In this document: piece by piece, positions 1-11,379 of the stretch
How the letters are laid out: each line of letters opens with the position of its first letter
Numbering within the stretch: the stretch's first letter is position 1
NCBI GenBank assembly: GCA_015680685.1
Contig: MNCI01023457.1
Location: 718,586 to 782,585 of the forward strand
Reading direction: 5' to 3'
Source: Gnetum montanum
Taxonomy: Eukaryota; Streptophyta; Gnetopsida; Gnetales; Gnetaceae
DNA: 64,000 bases
The notes under the pieces: generated by a model
Told to the model about the DNA's origin: nothing
The model's input: the letters and a program-made list of their open reading frames with translations, nothing else
Database searches by the model: none
Position numbers and translations under genes: made by a program

Positions 1-820
1 ATTGTTCCCTACTTTCCCTTTGTTCATGCTCTTGTCCTCTCTCTCGACTCTCTCATCGAGGTATCTCATTTTTTCTACCTCTATCCTCACTGTTATGCTC
101 TTTATGACTACGTCATGATGTGGAAGGAGAGGGTGAATGATGTGATGAAGGGGAAGAAGAAGGAGAACCATCTCCATGATGATGTTTCTTAACTTCTATT
201 TGGCTACTATGATTTTAATTGTGATGACGATCAGAATGCCCGTCATTGTCATGTGTTTTTGTCCCCTCAGTGAACAGTTGGTGTTCATGGGGATCAGAAC
301 TAGGGTTGTGTATCGTGGAGTGTAGGTTCTGATACCCCACCTCCTCACTATTATTAGGAGGGGGAACATCATTTGATGGAGAACCCGTTATAAGTGGTTC
401 ACCATCTCTAATTTCACTTAGGACATGTGGGACCCCTTTTCCCTTCAATAGTGTATGGTGGCTCTCCTGCCGCGAGTCCCTTAAACGTTGTGATTCTGTG
501 GGATGATAATCCCTTGTGTCAAAATCTTCCACAATGTATTCAGCGTATAGCTGAGTCATGCCTATCTATGCAAGAGCATGAAGGAGCATGTCAGGGACTA
601 CTTGATCTAGAGGTAACACTATGTTACCTTGCAAATGTCGCCAACACAGTTGTTCATCCTGATGGAGGAAAAAAGTAAAATATGATATATACCCATCGGG
701 ATGGGTATATACCACTCGATATTGTTGAGGAACTGGCAAATTTTGGTTATGTGTTTTAGACTGCCAACTGTTTCTTGTATGATCCCTAGGTGGTGAATTT
801 CTTTCATTCGAAGAAGACAT
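1..820 (-). pseudogene. Athila-like gag, N-terminal part (element A)
   Basis: This is the start of the capsid gene of element A, read leftward and cut by the window edge. The start codon at 818-820 opens a frame beginning MSSSNERN, and homologous leaders are found in B, C and D. Residues 1-84 carry the family N-terminal block (VVYTHPDGYISYF, then LHQDEQLCW and NIVLPLDQ). An in-frame stop at 566-568 breaks it, after which the same frame resumes with EEYVV-like and HPTESQ blocks to about position 215. The rest is a Ser/His-rich linker. The conserved Retrotrans_gag core seen in B, C and D would lie beyond the left edge. The gene is a pseudogene because of the stop. The family is assigned from its paralogues and the primer site next to it. 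Confidence 0.75.
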
Positions 821-945
821 TTTAACTTTGTTCAGTGTGCTAATTAACCGTTATATAATTTTTTGTTTATTAACCCTAAGGGTTTGTTTAAGCTCCCAAC
901 GATGTGAGTGATTTCCTATGTTCTACTTAGCACACAAACACTTAG

Positions 946-963
946 TCCTTGGCAACGGCACCG
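946..963 (-). other. Primer-binding site, tRNA-Asp type (element A)
   Basis: On the minus strand this reads CGGTGCCGTTGCCAAGGA. That is close to the tRNA-Asp primer site typical of Athila and Tat elements (TGGCGCCGTTGCC...). It lies one base inside the LTR end. The leader to gag is about 125 bp. Confidence 0.75.
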
Positions 964-964
964 A

Positions 965-1839
965 TGATGAGTGGCGAGGTACCCCTACACTCAACCATAC
1001 GAATACAAGCATAGCATGCGTGATTCGGTCGAACTTTGCAAACTAAGTGCCTACACACCTTATGGAACACTTAAGGTTAATTATTCGTTGTCTTCCCAGA
1101 CTTACTTGTATTTGTCACGGTGTATGGTTAAGTAAGTCTGAGGTATGTGATTTTTATGTCTTTTCTATTTTATCTCCTATGCTGATAAGGTGAAGGGTGA
1201 AGAGACTAATTGACTAACTTTAACTAACTAACTAAGCCTTAACTAACCTAGCGTCAGCATCCGTTCCCACTTACCGTTCACACCTTGAACCAATGCAACC
1301 TTGGTTACCAAACGCTAGTTGTTGCTAGGATCACCAAGCGTAACGCTCATGCTCGAAGTAGTCGTACTAAGGCACTTAACTAGGAGAGAAGGGTTGAGAG
1401 AGATTTAATGAACTAAGAAAGAATTTAAATGATAAACAATAAATAAAAATAAATAAAATCCTATTTAGCCTATTTCGTGCATTGTAAGGTTTATCCAAGA
1501 AGTTCTTTTTTATTTCCATACACAAACATGTGTTCAGGTACAATATTTGCTCGAATAAAGATTCGTTCACTTTGGAGCTCCTACTATGGGCACATGGAAA
1601 ATATTCTATCTCTTGAGGGATCAAACTGCCAGAGTTTTGCTACGGTCTAAGCCTAGGATGATAAACAAGGGAGAGCCGCCTCTTATCTATAGACTTGGTG
1701 ATGCACTACGATATTGCGTACGCGATATCGCGGGGGACGACGCGATATTGTGTACGCGATATTGCGGGGGATGCGATATCGCGGCAGATAAGATATCACG
1801 TACGCGATATTGCAGCCCATGCGATATCTCGTCCCATCA
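965..1839 (-). repeat. 5' LTR of element A
   Basis: An 875 bp LTR whose sense strand runs from TGATG at 1839 to CTCATCA at 965. The R-U5 half (965 to about 1650) is alignable with the LTRs of B, C, D and most closely F, sharing the terminal block with GGTACC near the PBS side. The U3 half is unrelated to B, C and D and is an array of CpG-rich palindromes (separate entry). A TATA-like CTATAGATAAG occurs on the minus strand near 1684-1694. The LTR still has many CpGs, unlike B and C, so A is probably younger. The matching 3' LTR lies off the window. Confidence 0.85.
1706..1839 (-). promoter_or_regulatory. CpG-rich palindromic U3 array of LTR A
   Basis: Here GCGATATCGCG-like and GCGATATTGCG-like words recur about seven times, some joined by GTACGC to make longer inverted repeats. 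The tract is strikingly rich in CG and ATAT against an AT-rich background. It lies directly upstream of the TATA-like site in LTR orientation, where an LTR enhancer would be. The open reading frame that crosses it (1586-1900) is a by-product of the repeat. Confidence 0.7.
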
Positions 1840-2257
1840 ATTGTTATCACAATTATACCATTTAATGGAGCAAACTTTAACAACTATCTTATTTCCTTAA
1901 AATTATTCTAGCACATTATAATAATTTTATTTTGATTAAGTTGGATACATAGGCTTCTTTAAATTCAAGGATGATGAAATCATGAGACCAGTTAATCATT
2001 TCATAGTGGGATGAGTATATCCTAGATATGGTTGTTGGAAAGAGTGCAATATACACTTGGCTGGATTACCAATTCCTCTCAATTATGACTTCTTTGGACT
2101 ACACTTCATATATCATTATATATATGGTTGTGAGTGTAATGTAGATTTATCTTGGATTCTCCTTGGATTTTCTAATAGTGATTACCACAATATGTTTTTA
2201 ACATAAAAATTTTTGAATGGAAAATCATGTTATTATACTAGGAAATAATAAAGTAGA
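1840..2257 (+). repeat. 5' LTR of element T, first part
   Basis: Positions 1939-2257 align closely with 36522-36829, including the shared TTGGATACATAGGCTTC. The match stops at GTAGA (2253-2257), where B begins, and resumes at 14876. Positions 1840-1938 show nothing recognisable and are assigned to the same LTR only by continuity. Element A lies immediately to the left, so the true LTR start may be outside the window. Confidence 0.65.
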
Positions 2258-2640
2258 TGATGAATGATGAGTAGACCCTATGCCCAACCATATGAATCAC
2301 TAAGCATTCATGTGTGATTTGGTTGAATTTTGTGGACTTATAGCCTTCTAAGTACATTGGTCTCTAGGAAGTGAAACTAATGCTACAATTTTTGTCTTTC
2401 TACTTACACTTGTGAAATGCAAAGTTATGGTTAAGTGCAATTGAGGCATATGATTTTTATCATTTTTTATATTTTATGTTTAAGTCACCTAAGGATAAAG
2501 AATAATGAATAAAATAAAATAATTAAATTGTTAATTTAATCGAACTAGTTACACCTAACTAATCCTAACATAAGCATCTGTTTCCACTTTCCGTACACAT
2601 CCTAAACATGTTTAACATGTACAAAATTATAAATCATTAC
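2258..2640 (-). repeat. 3' LTR of element B, U3 deleted
   Basis: About 380 bp matching the R-U5 part of the 5' LTR at 13957-14300. It shares the ATGAATCACTAAGC block, the GGTCTCTAGGAAGTG block and the CATAAGCATCTGTTTCCAC block, and then runs directly into ORF3 sequence. U3, with its TATA box and repeats, is missing. The left edge has a small local duplication (TGATGAA TGATGAG). Confidence 0.8.
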
Positions 2641-2689
2641 AAAATTTTGGTATTTAGGACAAAACATTTGAACACCAAGATAAAAATGA

Positions 2690-5560
2690 TAGATACAATT
2701 AATTTGATGATGTAAAGATGAGGAAGAAGTTCAATTGGTCCCAAGCTATGGAGGCTTCTGATGCTCCGAAGGGCCTTCTCCTACTCTAGGTGCATGCAGT
2801 GGTTGAGGCAGTTGTGATTATCCTACAACAACTACAACTTTTGGTAGAAGATGGAAGGCATCCAACAGCCCCTTCATATTCTCCTCCTTACTTTTTGGAT
2901 CATTCATAATCCATGCTTCATTGTGAATGTGGGCAAGTGTGGGAATATCCCAAGGATAGGACATTGCTAGGAACAACTTCTTCAGATTGACAAACTAGGT
3001 AGCGAAAAGGTTACATTCAACATTGAACAACGTTATTGCATTCTATATCTCTTGGTAGTCACTCATTTTCCTAGCTAGGTTCTTAGTTGTATACCATTTG
3101 ATTAGTGGGCACTAGCTAAGAACATCAGGTTTTGCATTTGCCACCTCAAGCCTCTATTCAGTGTCTTCGTGATACTTGAACTCAGCTTCATACAAAAAGT
3201 ATGAACTAGCCACCTATTTCTCCAATTAAGACCATAGTTATCTAGTAGTTAGCATCACCAGATTTGCATAATGGAGATTGGCAAGCTCTATGTACTCCAT
3301 CATATGTTTGATATGCAACTCTTTCATGTAGATCTTTATCTTGTTGTAGTCATTGAGCCCATAAAAGATAGGCTACCAGACATCACCTCCTTCCTTGAGC
3401 TATTGGAGGACTTCATTAACTTTTACCTTTGCCATTTGAATATGTTTTTCATTGATTTATTTTTGTAGAAAAACTTGATCTCTGTAGTGATTTTTGACTT
3501 TGTTAAATTTGAGAGCCTTATTTTTTTAAGCGGCTACCTCTGTTATAGATTTCTGTTAAAGAGCTCAAACAACCTCCATAGAGAGATTTTTGTTTTTGGC
3601 TACTAATATCCTTAGCTTAGTGTTTACTCTAGCTAGCTGCTCCTACTATTGATGGATGAAATCTTGCATTTGCTACTTTTGCACATCAACTTTCTATAGG
3701 CAATGATTTTTTGTGATTAGAGTGACATTCTCTTGGTGAGTCTGATCCAAGGCCTTTTGGATATTATGCATGTTGAAATCAACCAAGGATTGATCAAAGA
3801 CCACCCTCTCCTTCACATTCTTAACCTTCTTGAGTTTTTGTTGAAGCTATTGAAAAGCTTCATCATAGGTTAGTGTAGGACTGAGAAGCATGGGGTTAAT
3901 AAGGTGAGCTCTTAATTCAGCAACCTTTGCAACTAGGCATTGGTTTTGAGCCTAGGTTATTTTAAGTTGTCCTTCCATGATAATGCATTTGCCCCTTGCT
4001 TCTAGTAGCTTCAACTAGATTATAGTGGTTGTATCTGGAAGGTCAAAGACATTTGAAATTGGTTGCCTAGTTCCCACCAGTTGGTCCAAAAACTCATCAT
4101 GCTAGGTTGTGCTCAATTTGCCACTAATTGTTCCTATGGACATTTACACATCTATGTATGTAGAAATGTCTAGTATAGATATTGTAGGTGTAGTTAATGC
4201 CTTAGTAATTCTATTAGCAATTATCTCTACCATTGTCTCCTAGCCAGGGTGCTACATCACCAATACAACTGCCCCCTTGTTCTCCTTTAAACACATCAAG
4301 AAAGTAGCAAAATTCCTAAATATTTCTAGGAATTACTACTATTGAGAGAGAGAGACTGTTACCTCTTGGGTGTTAGGATTTAATATCATAGGTAGCTATG
4401 TTATTTGAGCTGAAAAGATTGACCCACCTCTCTCCATCTACCTAATGGTTCAAACCACTTCTTTGAGGTGAATCATCACTAGGTGATACATAGATGGATC
4501 ACCACCACTTGGTAAGAGCTGCTCTTAGATCTCACGCATTCATTCAAGGGTAGTGTGGGACTCCAATGTTGTTTTATGAGTGGGTAGTGGAGGTGGTGGT
4601 TGCTGATTCTCATCCTTGGTTGCAGAAGGAATCTTGTCTTTCATCATTTCTACCCAAGAGGAAAAATAATTATGCCAAATTGTATCGTTGGCGTAGCAAA
4701 CTATTCTTGCCCTATTGCATAGTTTCTTAATTATGCAGGGAAAGGGTAGGACCTTCCTTTCACATTTTTTTTCTTAAATTGCTTCTCTATCTTTAGATAG
4801 ATCAAGTGTGGAAGGTTCACAAGGATTTTTTCACATAGAGTAGCACATGCATGGGAAGAAAAGGCATTCATCCTACTAGGCCTTACTATTAGATTGAGGT
4901 GATAGGTTGCTATCTTGAAATATACATGCTCCGCTAGGGTGAGTGTGCCATACTCGCTGTCCACTCCATAACATCATTGGGTCAACTTCTTCTTTACCTT
5001 TGGGTCTACTTGTGTACAGATCTTTGTCAAATTTCTTCTAATATTAAGCAATCCAAGGGCTTGTGCAATGGCTTTCACTAAGTGAGCATTTGAATGTCCT
5101 TAATCTTCATAGTGGCTCCTGCTTACCTATCGTTCTAGAAAAGATATGTATCTCCCATGTACCATTCCCCATTGGAAGTGATGATAGGAAACATGGGAGA
5201 GTTCTACAATTGCATCTTGACTTCTAGTAGAGCATGTTCTAAGAATGGTCCAAAGTTCAATTCTTGTAGAATTGAATGTTGGATGTCATGAGGCTTGATT
5301 TGATCAAGGCAAGCTTGAGTCAATGTGACCTCTAGTCTTGGCATTGGTCTTAGCACCTTATTTCAATGGGATTGTTTTGTTAAAACTACTTCCTTGGGAA
5401 TTTGTTGAATAGATTCCACTTTAGGCTCCTTCCAAAGAGATCCCATCGCATGAGTTTTTGCTACTTATTCTTGGGTTTGTTTTTATTACTCTCTTCTAGC
5501 TCTAGGTTATTTGTCCCTTAGTTGAGATGGTCCTTCTTTTTGTGTAAGTCTAGGTGCCAT
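2690..5560 (-). pseudogene. Athila-like ORF3 of element B
   Basis: This is the reading frame downstream of pol, starting near 5560 (MAPRLTQKEG) and running left to about 2690. It aligns with D at 55938-58140 and with the C remnant at 27885-28640. Shared traits are a basic Gln-rich start, a GEWYMGDTYLF-like block, a LNLIVRPSRMNAFS-like block around 4860 and a long coiled-coil-like, Glu/Gln/Lys-rich second half. Athila elements carry an extra ORF in this place, sometimes called env-like. I see no signal peptide or membrane segment here. The middle resembles the plant transposon-protein domain found in Athila-type ORFs, but that is a judgement by eye. It has many stops and is not functional. Confidence 0.6.
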
Positions 5561-5899
5561 ATATAATCACAACATGACCAAGGATTAGCACTTAATGTGT
5601 AACTTTGAAACATTTGGAATACCTTATCCCTTGGGGTAGTTACACTTGGCTAAGTTGTGATCATGACCAGTTAGATTATTTTAATATTATTTAATTAAAT
5701 AAGTTAGCAAAGTGTGTTGCAAAGGTTTAAATCTTATAGATTGATGATTTAATATTATTTTATTCATTAAACCCATGGGGGCATTATAAAAATTTTGAAA
5801 AATTCTCTATAAAAAACCTAAGGTTTGTGGCCTCCACGATGTAAAGCAGACCTCTAGAAGTTGTAGGGCTGAAGAACAAAGTAAATTGGATTAGCAGTT

Positions 5900-6145
5900 T
5901 GAAAGTTATAGGCTCTAAAAGGTTTTGAGCTCTAAAAATTGTAAAAACTCTCCTTAAGTTTGAAGCAAATGGTAAAAAATCCCTAAGTGGTGGGCAGTAT
6001 ATATAGAATTTTTTCCATGTGTCGATTGGGCCTTGTTGATGGGGTTTAGTAGACATGGTGAGTTATGTCAATTGGGCCTTGTTGACGGGGCCTAGTTGAC
6101 ATGGTTAGCTATGTCAACTGGGCCTAGTCAATGTAGCTATTAACC
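5900..6145 (-). promoter_or_regulatory. Promoter-like module upstream of ORF3 (element B)
   Basis: Positions 6016-6140 contain about 2.5 copies of a roughly 46 bp repeat built on TTGGGCCTTGTTGACGGGGCC and TGTCAA words, the same vocabulary as the U3 of the B, C and D LTRs. Just downstream in element sense is a TATA-like CTATATATAC (5997-6006), 437 bp before the ORF3 start at 5560. D has a TATA-like stretch (55497-55507) about 441 bp before its ORF3 start, with one copy of the motif. Known plant env-class elements express the third ORF by splicing or a subgenomic transcript. A promoter here is an inference. Confidence 0.45.
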
Positions 6146-6379
6146 ACCATTGACCAAGAAAAAATTTGAAAAATACATGGAGTTTTTGAATGTAATTGGA
6201 GTCATATTGAAGTCTAAAAAGCCGAGAACATAATGAAATACATGAAGAGGGCTTGAGAGTTCTTAAAATATGGAGAATGATTGGAGAAATGCCTTAAGGA
6301 GCACACAAATGGATGCAAACAAAGGGAAATGCAAAAGATTTGATTACCAAAATGCCCAAGGATAAGGAACTTAATTAGC

Positions 6380-7270
6380 CCAACTAAGAGCTATGCAAGT
6401 GGATCCTTCTCATAGTAGGCTTATGCCCTTTTTTGCCTTTGCATATCCTCAACTAAGGAGTTTGTGGGCCTCACATTTGATTAATGGTTATGAAAAATAT
6501 AAGGACCAAATCCCAAGGAATCTACCTAAGAATTTCAAAATGTCAAACTAAGACATTAAACAAAAACATAAAAACCAACAATTAGGTGAGTTATGGAAAG
6601 CATTGATGGATGAGATATAGAAATGAAATGGATGTCCAAATCATGATCACATGAAGTTCCTTGTGGATTCTATGGTTAAATGACTCAACAAAATCCATCC
6701 TTAGTCAAGATTAGAACCAATCACTTTTAGTGATGTTGCATTACCACTCTAGGATTGGTCCACCCCATCGAGACACAAGAATGCTCCCATAGACAACCAC
6801 TATTTGTTATTTGAGAAGAAAAGAGAAGCAAGATGTGAGAAAGGGTCTTAGTTAGAGGGGACCTTCAGGCATATGTAACATTTCTTTCTAGTCCCATAAC
6901 TAGTGCTTGTAGCTTATTTATTTTATCTAAGGGGTGTGCTTTGAATTCCCATCATGTTTTTCCTAGCATTTTATGTTTGTATGAATTTTTGGATGAAAAC
7001 CACACCATGCAAAGACTTATTCAATGTCTTGTTATTGGTCGACATGGAACAGTAAGAAATCCATTAAAACACAAATGCACTTAAGCAACTAGAGAGGTAC
7101 AAAGAGTATTGAATCCCCATGAAGTCATACCCTTTTCAAATATTTGAATCTTTCCCAAGTTTGGAAACTACCAAGGTCATAAGTTCGTTAAGGTCTCATT
7201 AATGAAAAAGGGACCTCATACTTCCAAAACTAGAAAAACCATAGAGTTGATGGATGGGTGGATGATGTGA
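6380..7270 (-). other. Conserved post-pol untranslated block (element B)
   Basis: This stretch between integrase and the ORF3 promoter module recurs in D (54290-55170, other strand) and F (60640-61540), and in part in C (28625-29080). Landmarks are AAGGGGTGTGCTTTGAATTC, the AACCACACCATGCAAAGACT block and CATAGAGTTG. The conservation exceeds that of the surrounding post-pol sequence, and F keeps it although F lost integrase and ORF3. No long reading frame is shared by the copies. It may be an untranslated or packaging region or a splice module. Confidence 0.55.
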
Positions 7271-7919
7271 ACTCATTGCCTGTTCCATGAAAAAGAAACC
7301 TGTCTTAGTTATCAATCATCAAAATGCAAAAATGGAAACTAGACATTAGTAAATAAAAACAGTAGGTATAAATCATCATTAGTAGACATCTACAAAATCG
7401 TTGAGTTCTATTGGCAATAAAGCACTCTTATTAGAAGATAAGAAAAAAATCACACTAAGATAAGGGAAAATATGAAATAAATTGTAGAATATTCAAGAAA
7501 AATAAAACATATGAATGATGTTATAAATTTCTTTTGGAAAAATAACAAATTGTAAAACAAAAATGATATAAAAACAAAGAAAGTGTGAAAAAAAGGAGTA
7601 AAAATAGAAAAGTACAAAAGCTGAAGAGCCACTTATATAGTTAGCATGAATGGCCATCTCCCTCACAACTAAGTTGGAGGAGATCTAAAAGATTGAGCAA
7701 GGTCCTCCATTTTATGAGGCATTTCTTGCATTGGCTTGCATGGATTCATCAAAAGGTTTGACTTGTTATGTGTTGATCAATTGCTTTTTGTTCAGGCTTG
7801 TTGGTTTCTAAATCAACATGGTCGTAGAAGGAAAGGTTTCATAAATAATATAAGGCCCTTTTCACAACATCTATAACTTAGTTCATTAAGGTACATGTGT
7901 AGGGTTCCAGTAGAGGACC

Positions 7920-8910
7920 ATGTTTCTAGGTTGAAATTTTACTTTTTGTATCCTACGGTTACAAAATTTTTTTTACTAAATGCTTTGTGAACTTCATTCA
8001 AGGACAAGGCCACTAATCGATTCTTGTATAGCATGTTAAGGTTGATCAATCTCTCTTTTTGTGCTAGGTTCAGGTTAAGTTCAAGGTTACAAGCTATTAA
8101 AAGTGTACGGAGCTCACATTGAATTGGAAGAGTTGGTAATTTTCCATACACTAGCTCATAGGGAGAGTAGCCTATAGGGAGTTTCCATGTTAAGCAGTAT
8201 GCCTAGAGGAAATCATTAAGTTTTGTACTCCAGTCTTTCTTATATTTGCTAATTATGCTTATTAAGATTTTTGTTATCTCCCTATTAGTAACCTTTGCTT
8301 GAGTTTTGGCTTGGGGATGGTAGGGTGTTGCTAATTTATGTTCAACCCCTAAGTGTTGCATGAGATTTTGAAAGGTAGCACTTGTAAAATAAGTACCATT
8401 ATTAGAAATTAGTGCATGTGGCACTCTAAACCTATTTATTACATTTTTTTGCACAAACTATGTGGTAGTGAAAGATGTATAGTCAGTGATAGCTACTGCT
8501 TCTACCCATTTCGTATAATAGTAAATAGTGACTATTATGTATGCCTTTTTTTTACATGGGTGTGATGGAACCCATGAAGTATATGCCTTAAATTTCAAAG
8601 GGCTTTAGTGGTTGGATCCACTACTAAGATCCCTCCATTCGAGTGGTCATCCCACCGTCTCATTGATAACATTCACAAGAGTGGACAAATTGGTGGACAT
8701 CCTTGAAGATTGTTGGCCAATAATATCCTGCCATTAGGATTTTAATGGCTGTATAGCTCCCTACATAGGCCCCCATAAGGACCCTTGTGAGCATCTTGGA
8801 GAACGCATAGTTGGTTAGCATTAGAAACATACCAATGAATCAGGCCATTAGTGCACACCTTATAAAGGTGTTTGTTAATATCTATGAAGTGTTTAGCTTA
8901 AAGAAAAAAC
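7920..8910 (-). pseudogene. Integrase of element B
   Basis: The domain order is a zinc-binding N-terminus (SCECYQRDGM, around 8650), the catalytic core and a C-terminal region with ELVYGKLPTLP and LNEVHKAF. In the core, the three catalytic positions expected from Athila-type integrases are all altered: GIYFMG (Asp to Tyr), ISNNGTYF (Asp to Asn) and QAKV (Glu to Lys). The segment 8203-8454 is the longest open piece. The protein could not catalyse strand transfer even without the stops. Confidence 0.8.
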
Positions 8911-8919
8911 TATTGTTTT

Positions 8920-9560
8920 TCCCGATGGTCTAACTTTTATGGAATCTCTTGAGTTAGAAGATAAGTGAGGATGCCATCATATCATTTTGGTTTAGTGGTA
9001 CTTATTCATTTATTGCACTAACAAAGAGGATTTCATTAGAAAATTGATTAGAGAGTGGGCTTTCACCCTCTTTGTTGTCCCATCATAATCGAGATAAGTA
9101 ACAAGTGACCACATTCTCAGTCCCCTTTCAATCTACCATTGTGAGATTGAATTCCTACAAGATGACTAGCCACCGTATGACATGGGGCTCATCACTGATT
9201 TATTTATATGGAGTGAATGACACTGTGGTCAGTGTACACAAACATCTTATATTCAAGCACATAGTGCCTAGAATTCTCCAAAGCATACACCATTGCCATC
9301 AGCCCTTTCTTTGTTGTGGTGTAATTGAGTTGTACACCCACAATGCTTTGGCTTACACAGTGGATGTAATATGGATGTTTTTGAACATGCAACTACATAA
9401 GCACAACTCCCATGACATAGTTTAATGCATCTATCATGATGTGAAAGGGATGTAATCAATTAGGTACTCATAGAATTGGACTCTCTACAAGCTTCTTCTT
9501 AAGCTGTTGGAATACCTTTTTACATTTCTTGGTCCATATGAACAGAGTATCTTTCTTTGT
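8920..9560 (-). pseudogene. RNase H of element B
   Basis: The broken frames include YNSITPQQRKG and KEFNLTMVDKKGTENVV-like pieces, matching the Ty3/gypsy RNase H between RT and integrase. Element D (52060-52680) has a parallel copy with ASNYAHGYIVG, ELHQHERTGGNGV and NHLSLRWDN. It would degrade the RNA strand during reverse transcription. Several frameshifts separate the pieces. Confidence 0.7.
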
Positions 9561-10470
9561 GAGCTCAACCAAGAGTTTTGTAATCTTAGAGAAATTCTCT
9601 ATGAATCAATGGTAGTAGCTTGTGTGTCCAAGGAATGAACGAACATCTTTAATGATTTCTAGTTGGCGAGTTATTCCTTGGATGACTAAATGTTTTCAGG
9701 GTTCACCTTAATCCCTGCTTAAGAAATTTTGTGCTACAACATAATGCCCTCCTAGACTATGAGATGAATATTTTACTAATTGAGCTAAAGATTAGTCTCC
9801 ATGCATCTTTTAAGCACTTGATCAAGGTGGTTGAGGGCTTTCTCTAACATAGCATCATAGGTGGAGAATTCATACATGAAGACTTCCACTTCACTACCAA
9901 TTTGCTATTGAAAAATGCTCAGGACAAGGTATTGGAAAGTTGTAGGGGCATTATATAGATCAAAGGGCATATTATGATATGAAAAAATTCCCTAGGGACT
10001 TGTGAATGTTGTTTTGGCCTAATCCTCAAGCATGATCTAAATTTGGTTATAGCCACTATAACCATTTAGAAAGCTATAATAGTAATTCTTAGAAATAGTA
10101 TCTAACACTTGGTCCACAAATGACAATGGAAAATGATCTTTGAACATTGCCATGTTCAATAGCCTGAAATCAATATAGACCTACCACTTGCCACCTTTTT
10201 TTGACATAATTATAAGTGGATTAACCCACTCACTATCCACAATTGGATAGATGAATGCCACCTTGAGGAGTTGTTCAACTTCCTCTTTGATTTTGTATTT
10301 CAATTTGGGGTTTAGCCATCATTGTGGTTGCCTCTTTGGCTTCATGGCTAGCTTAGTATAGATGTGATGCTAGCATATCTTAGGATCAATCCTTGTGAGT
10401 TTAGGGTATGACCAAGCAAAGGTTGTTGGCCATTAATTGACCACCTTCAATAGCATCCTTTTCTACTCAA
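9560..10470 (-). pseudogene. Reverse transcriptase of element B
   Basis: Read leftward: WPTTFAWSYPKLT, AMKPKRQPQWWLNPKLK, VDSEWVNPLIIM, YIDFRLLNMA, FLNGYSGYNQIQI, NMPFDLYNAPTTFQ, VFMYEFSTYDAM, LKRCMETNL. These match the finger-palm motifs of Athila-lineage RT. The catalytic box, normally VFMDDFS, reads VFMYEFS, so both catalytic aspartates are lost. It is preceded by the spacer with CVEPTKSLTYAYVEGMDELEQV (10552-10764), which follows protease in all copies. Confidence 0.82.
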
Positions 10471-10779
10471 CAGCAAGGTTGGCACTGATTATCACCAATT
10501 TTTCATTTTTTAAATATGCATATTCCATTTCATTAGGTAGATTTTTCAACTTTAAGGGCTCTTGTTTAAAACTATTAGGGGTTCCCAACTCTCCCTAATT
10601 GGTATCATCAGGTTCATGATTAGAGAGTTGTGATGAACTTGCTCTAGTTCATCCATGCCTTCAACATAGGCATAAGTTAGGCTCTTAGTAGGTTCCACGC
10701 AAAGTGTGTTTCTCTCAAAATTAGCTGGTAGCCATTGGGTACCCTCTTTCTTTGTGGCTACCATGTATAGGCACTTTTG

Positions 10780-11300
10780 GATTTTAGATTTACCTGCACA
10801 CTATTTGCATGCTTTAATTGATGTGCATTTAACAGACCAAAGTTTCTACACATAGTTGGACCTTGTATTGCTATACGCTATGCATAGAACTTGCTTCTGC
10901 TTGATCTTTCTAAATGCATTTTCCTTGGAAATCTCTAGGAAAAGATCTTTGATACTCATTTTTGCATTAACAATTCTCAACCAAACCCTCCCCATAATGC
11001 TTAGGAAGTTTCCCTTGCAATTGTCAACTTTGATCACTAGGAAATTGGTAGGATATGACCACCCATAAACAGTTATCACAATGTCCTCCACTAATTCCAA
11101 GGGAATAGTGATGGACTGATCTACAAATTCTAAATGGATATTTCTCTTCTTAAGAAGAGTCAGGTTCTAGGCATTTTACATTTTGTGGGAAATTAGATTA
11201 ACTCAAGAACATGAATCAAGAAGAGCCTTACATGGTTTATTTCCTACAATTTGCAAGTAGATTAGAGGACTTCCAAGATTAGCTCTTTTCCTAGAAAGGT
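10780..11300 (-). pseudogene. Aspartic protease of element B
   Basis: The active-site region reads ALLDSCS then VNLISHKM, where the retroviral-type protease should have Asp-Ser/Thr-Gly, so the glycine is replaced. The second half (ELVEDIVITVYGWSYPTNFLVIKV, then IMGRVWLR) is open from 11100 to 10846 and contains the family's usual GR-WL motif. It would cleave the gag-pol polyprotein. Confidence 0.78.
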
Positions 11301-11379
11301 TTCCTATCTTAATCTAATAAGATACAACATGGGTTAACATGATAGTATGAATCTTGGGTGGAATTTGGTTTCAAGGGCT

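Noticed and set aside
1586-1900. A 104-codon plus-strand frame rich in Arg, Tyr, Cys and Asp
   Set aside because: It is the translation of the palindromic U3 array of LTR A; the repeat, not selection, keeps it open.
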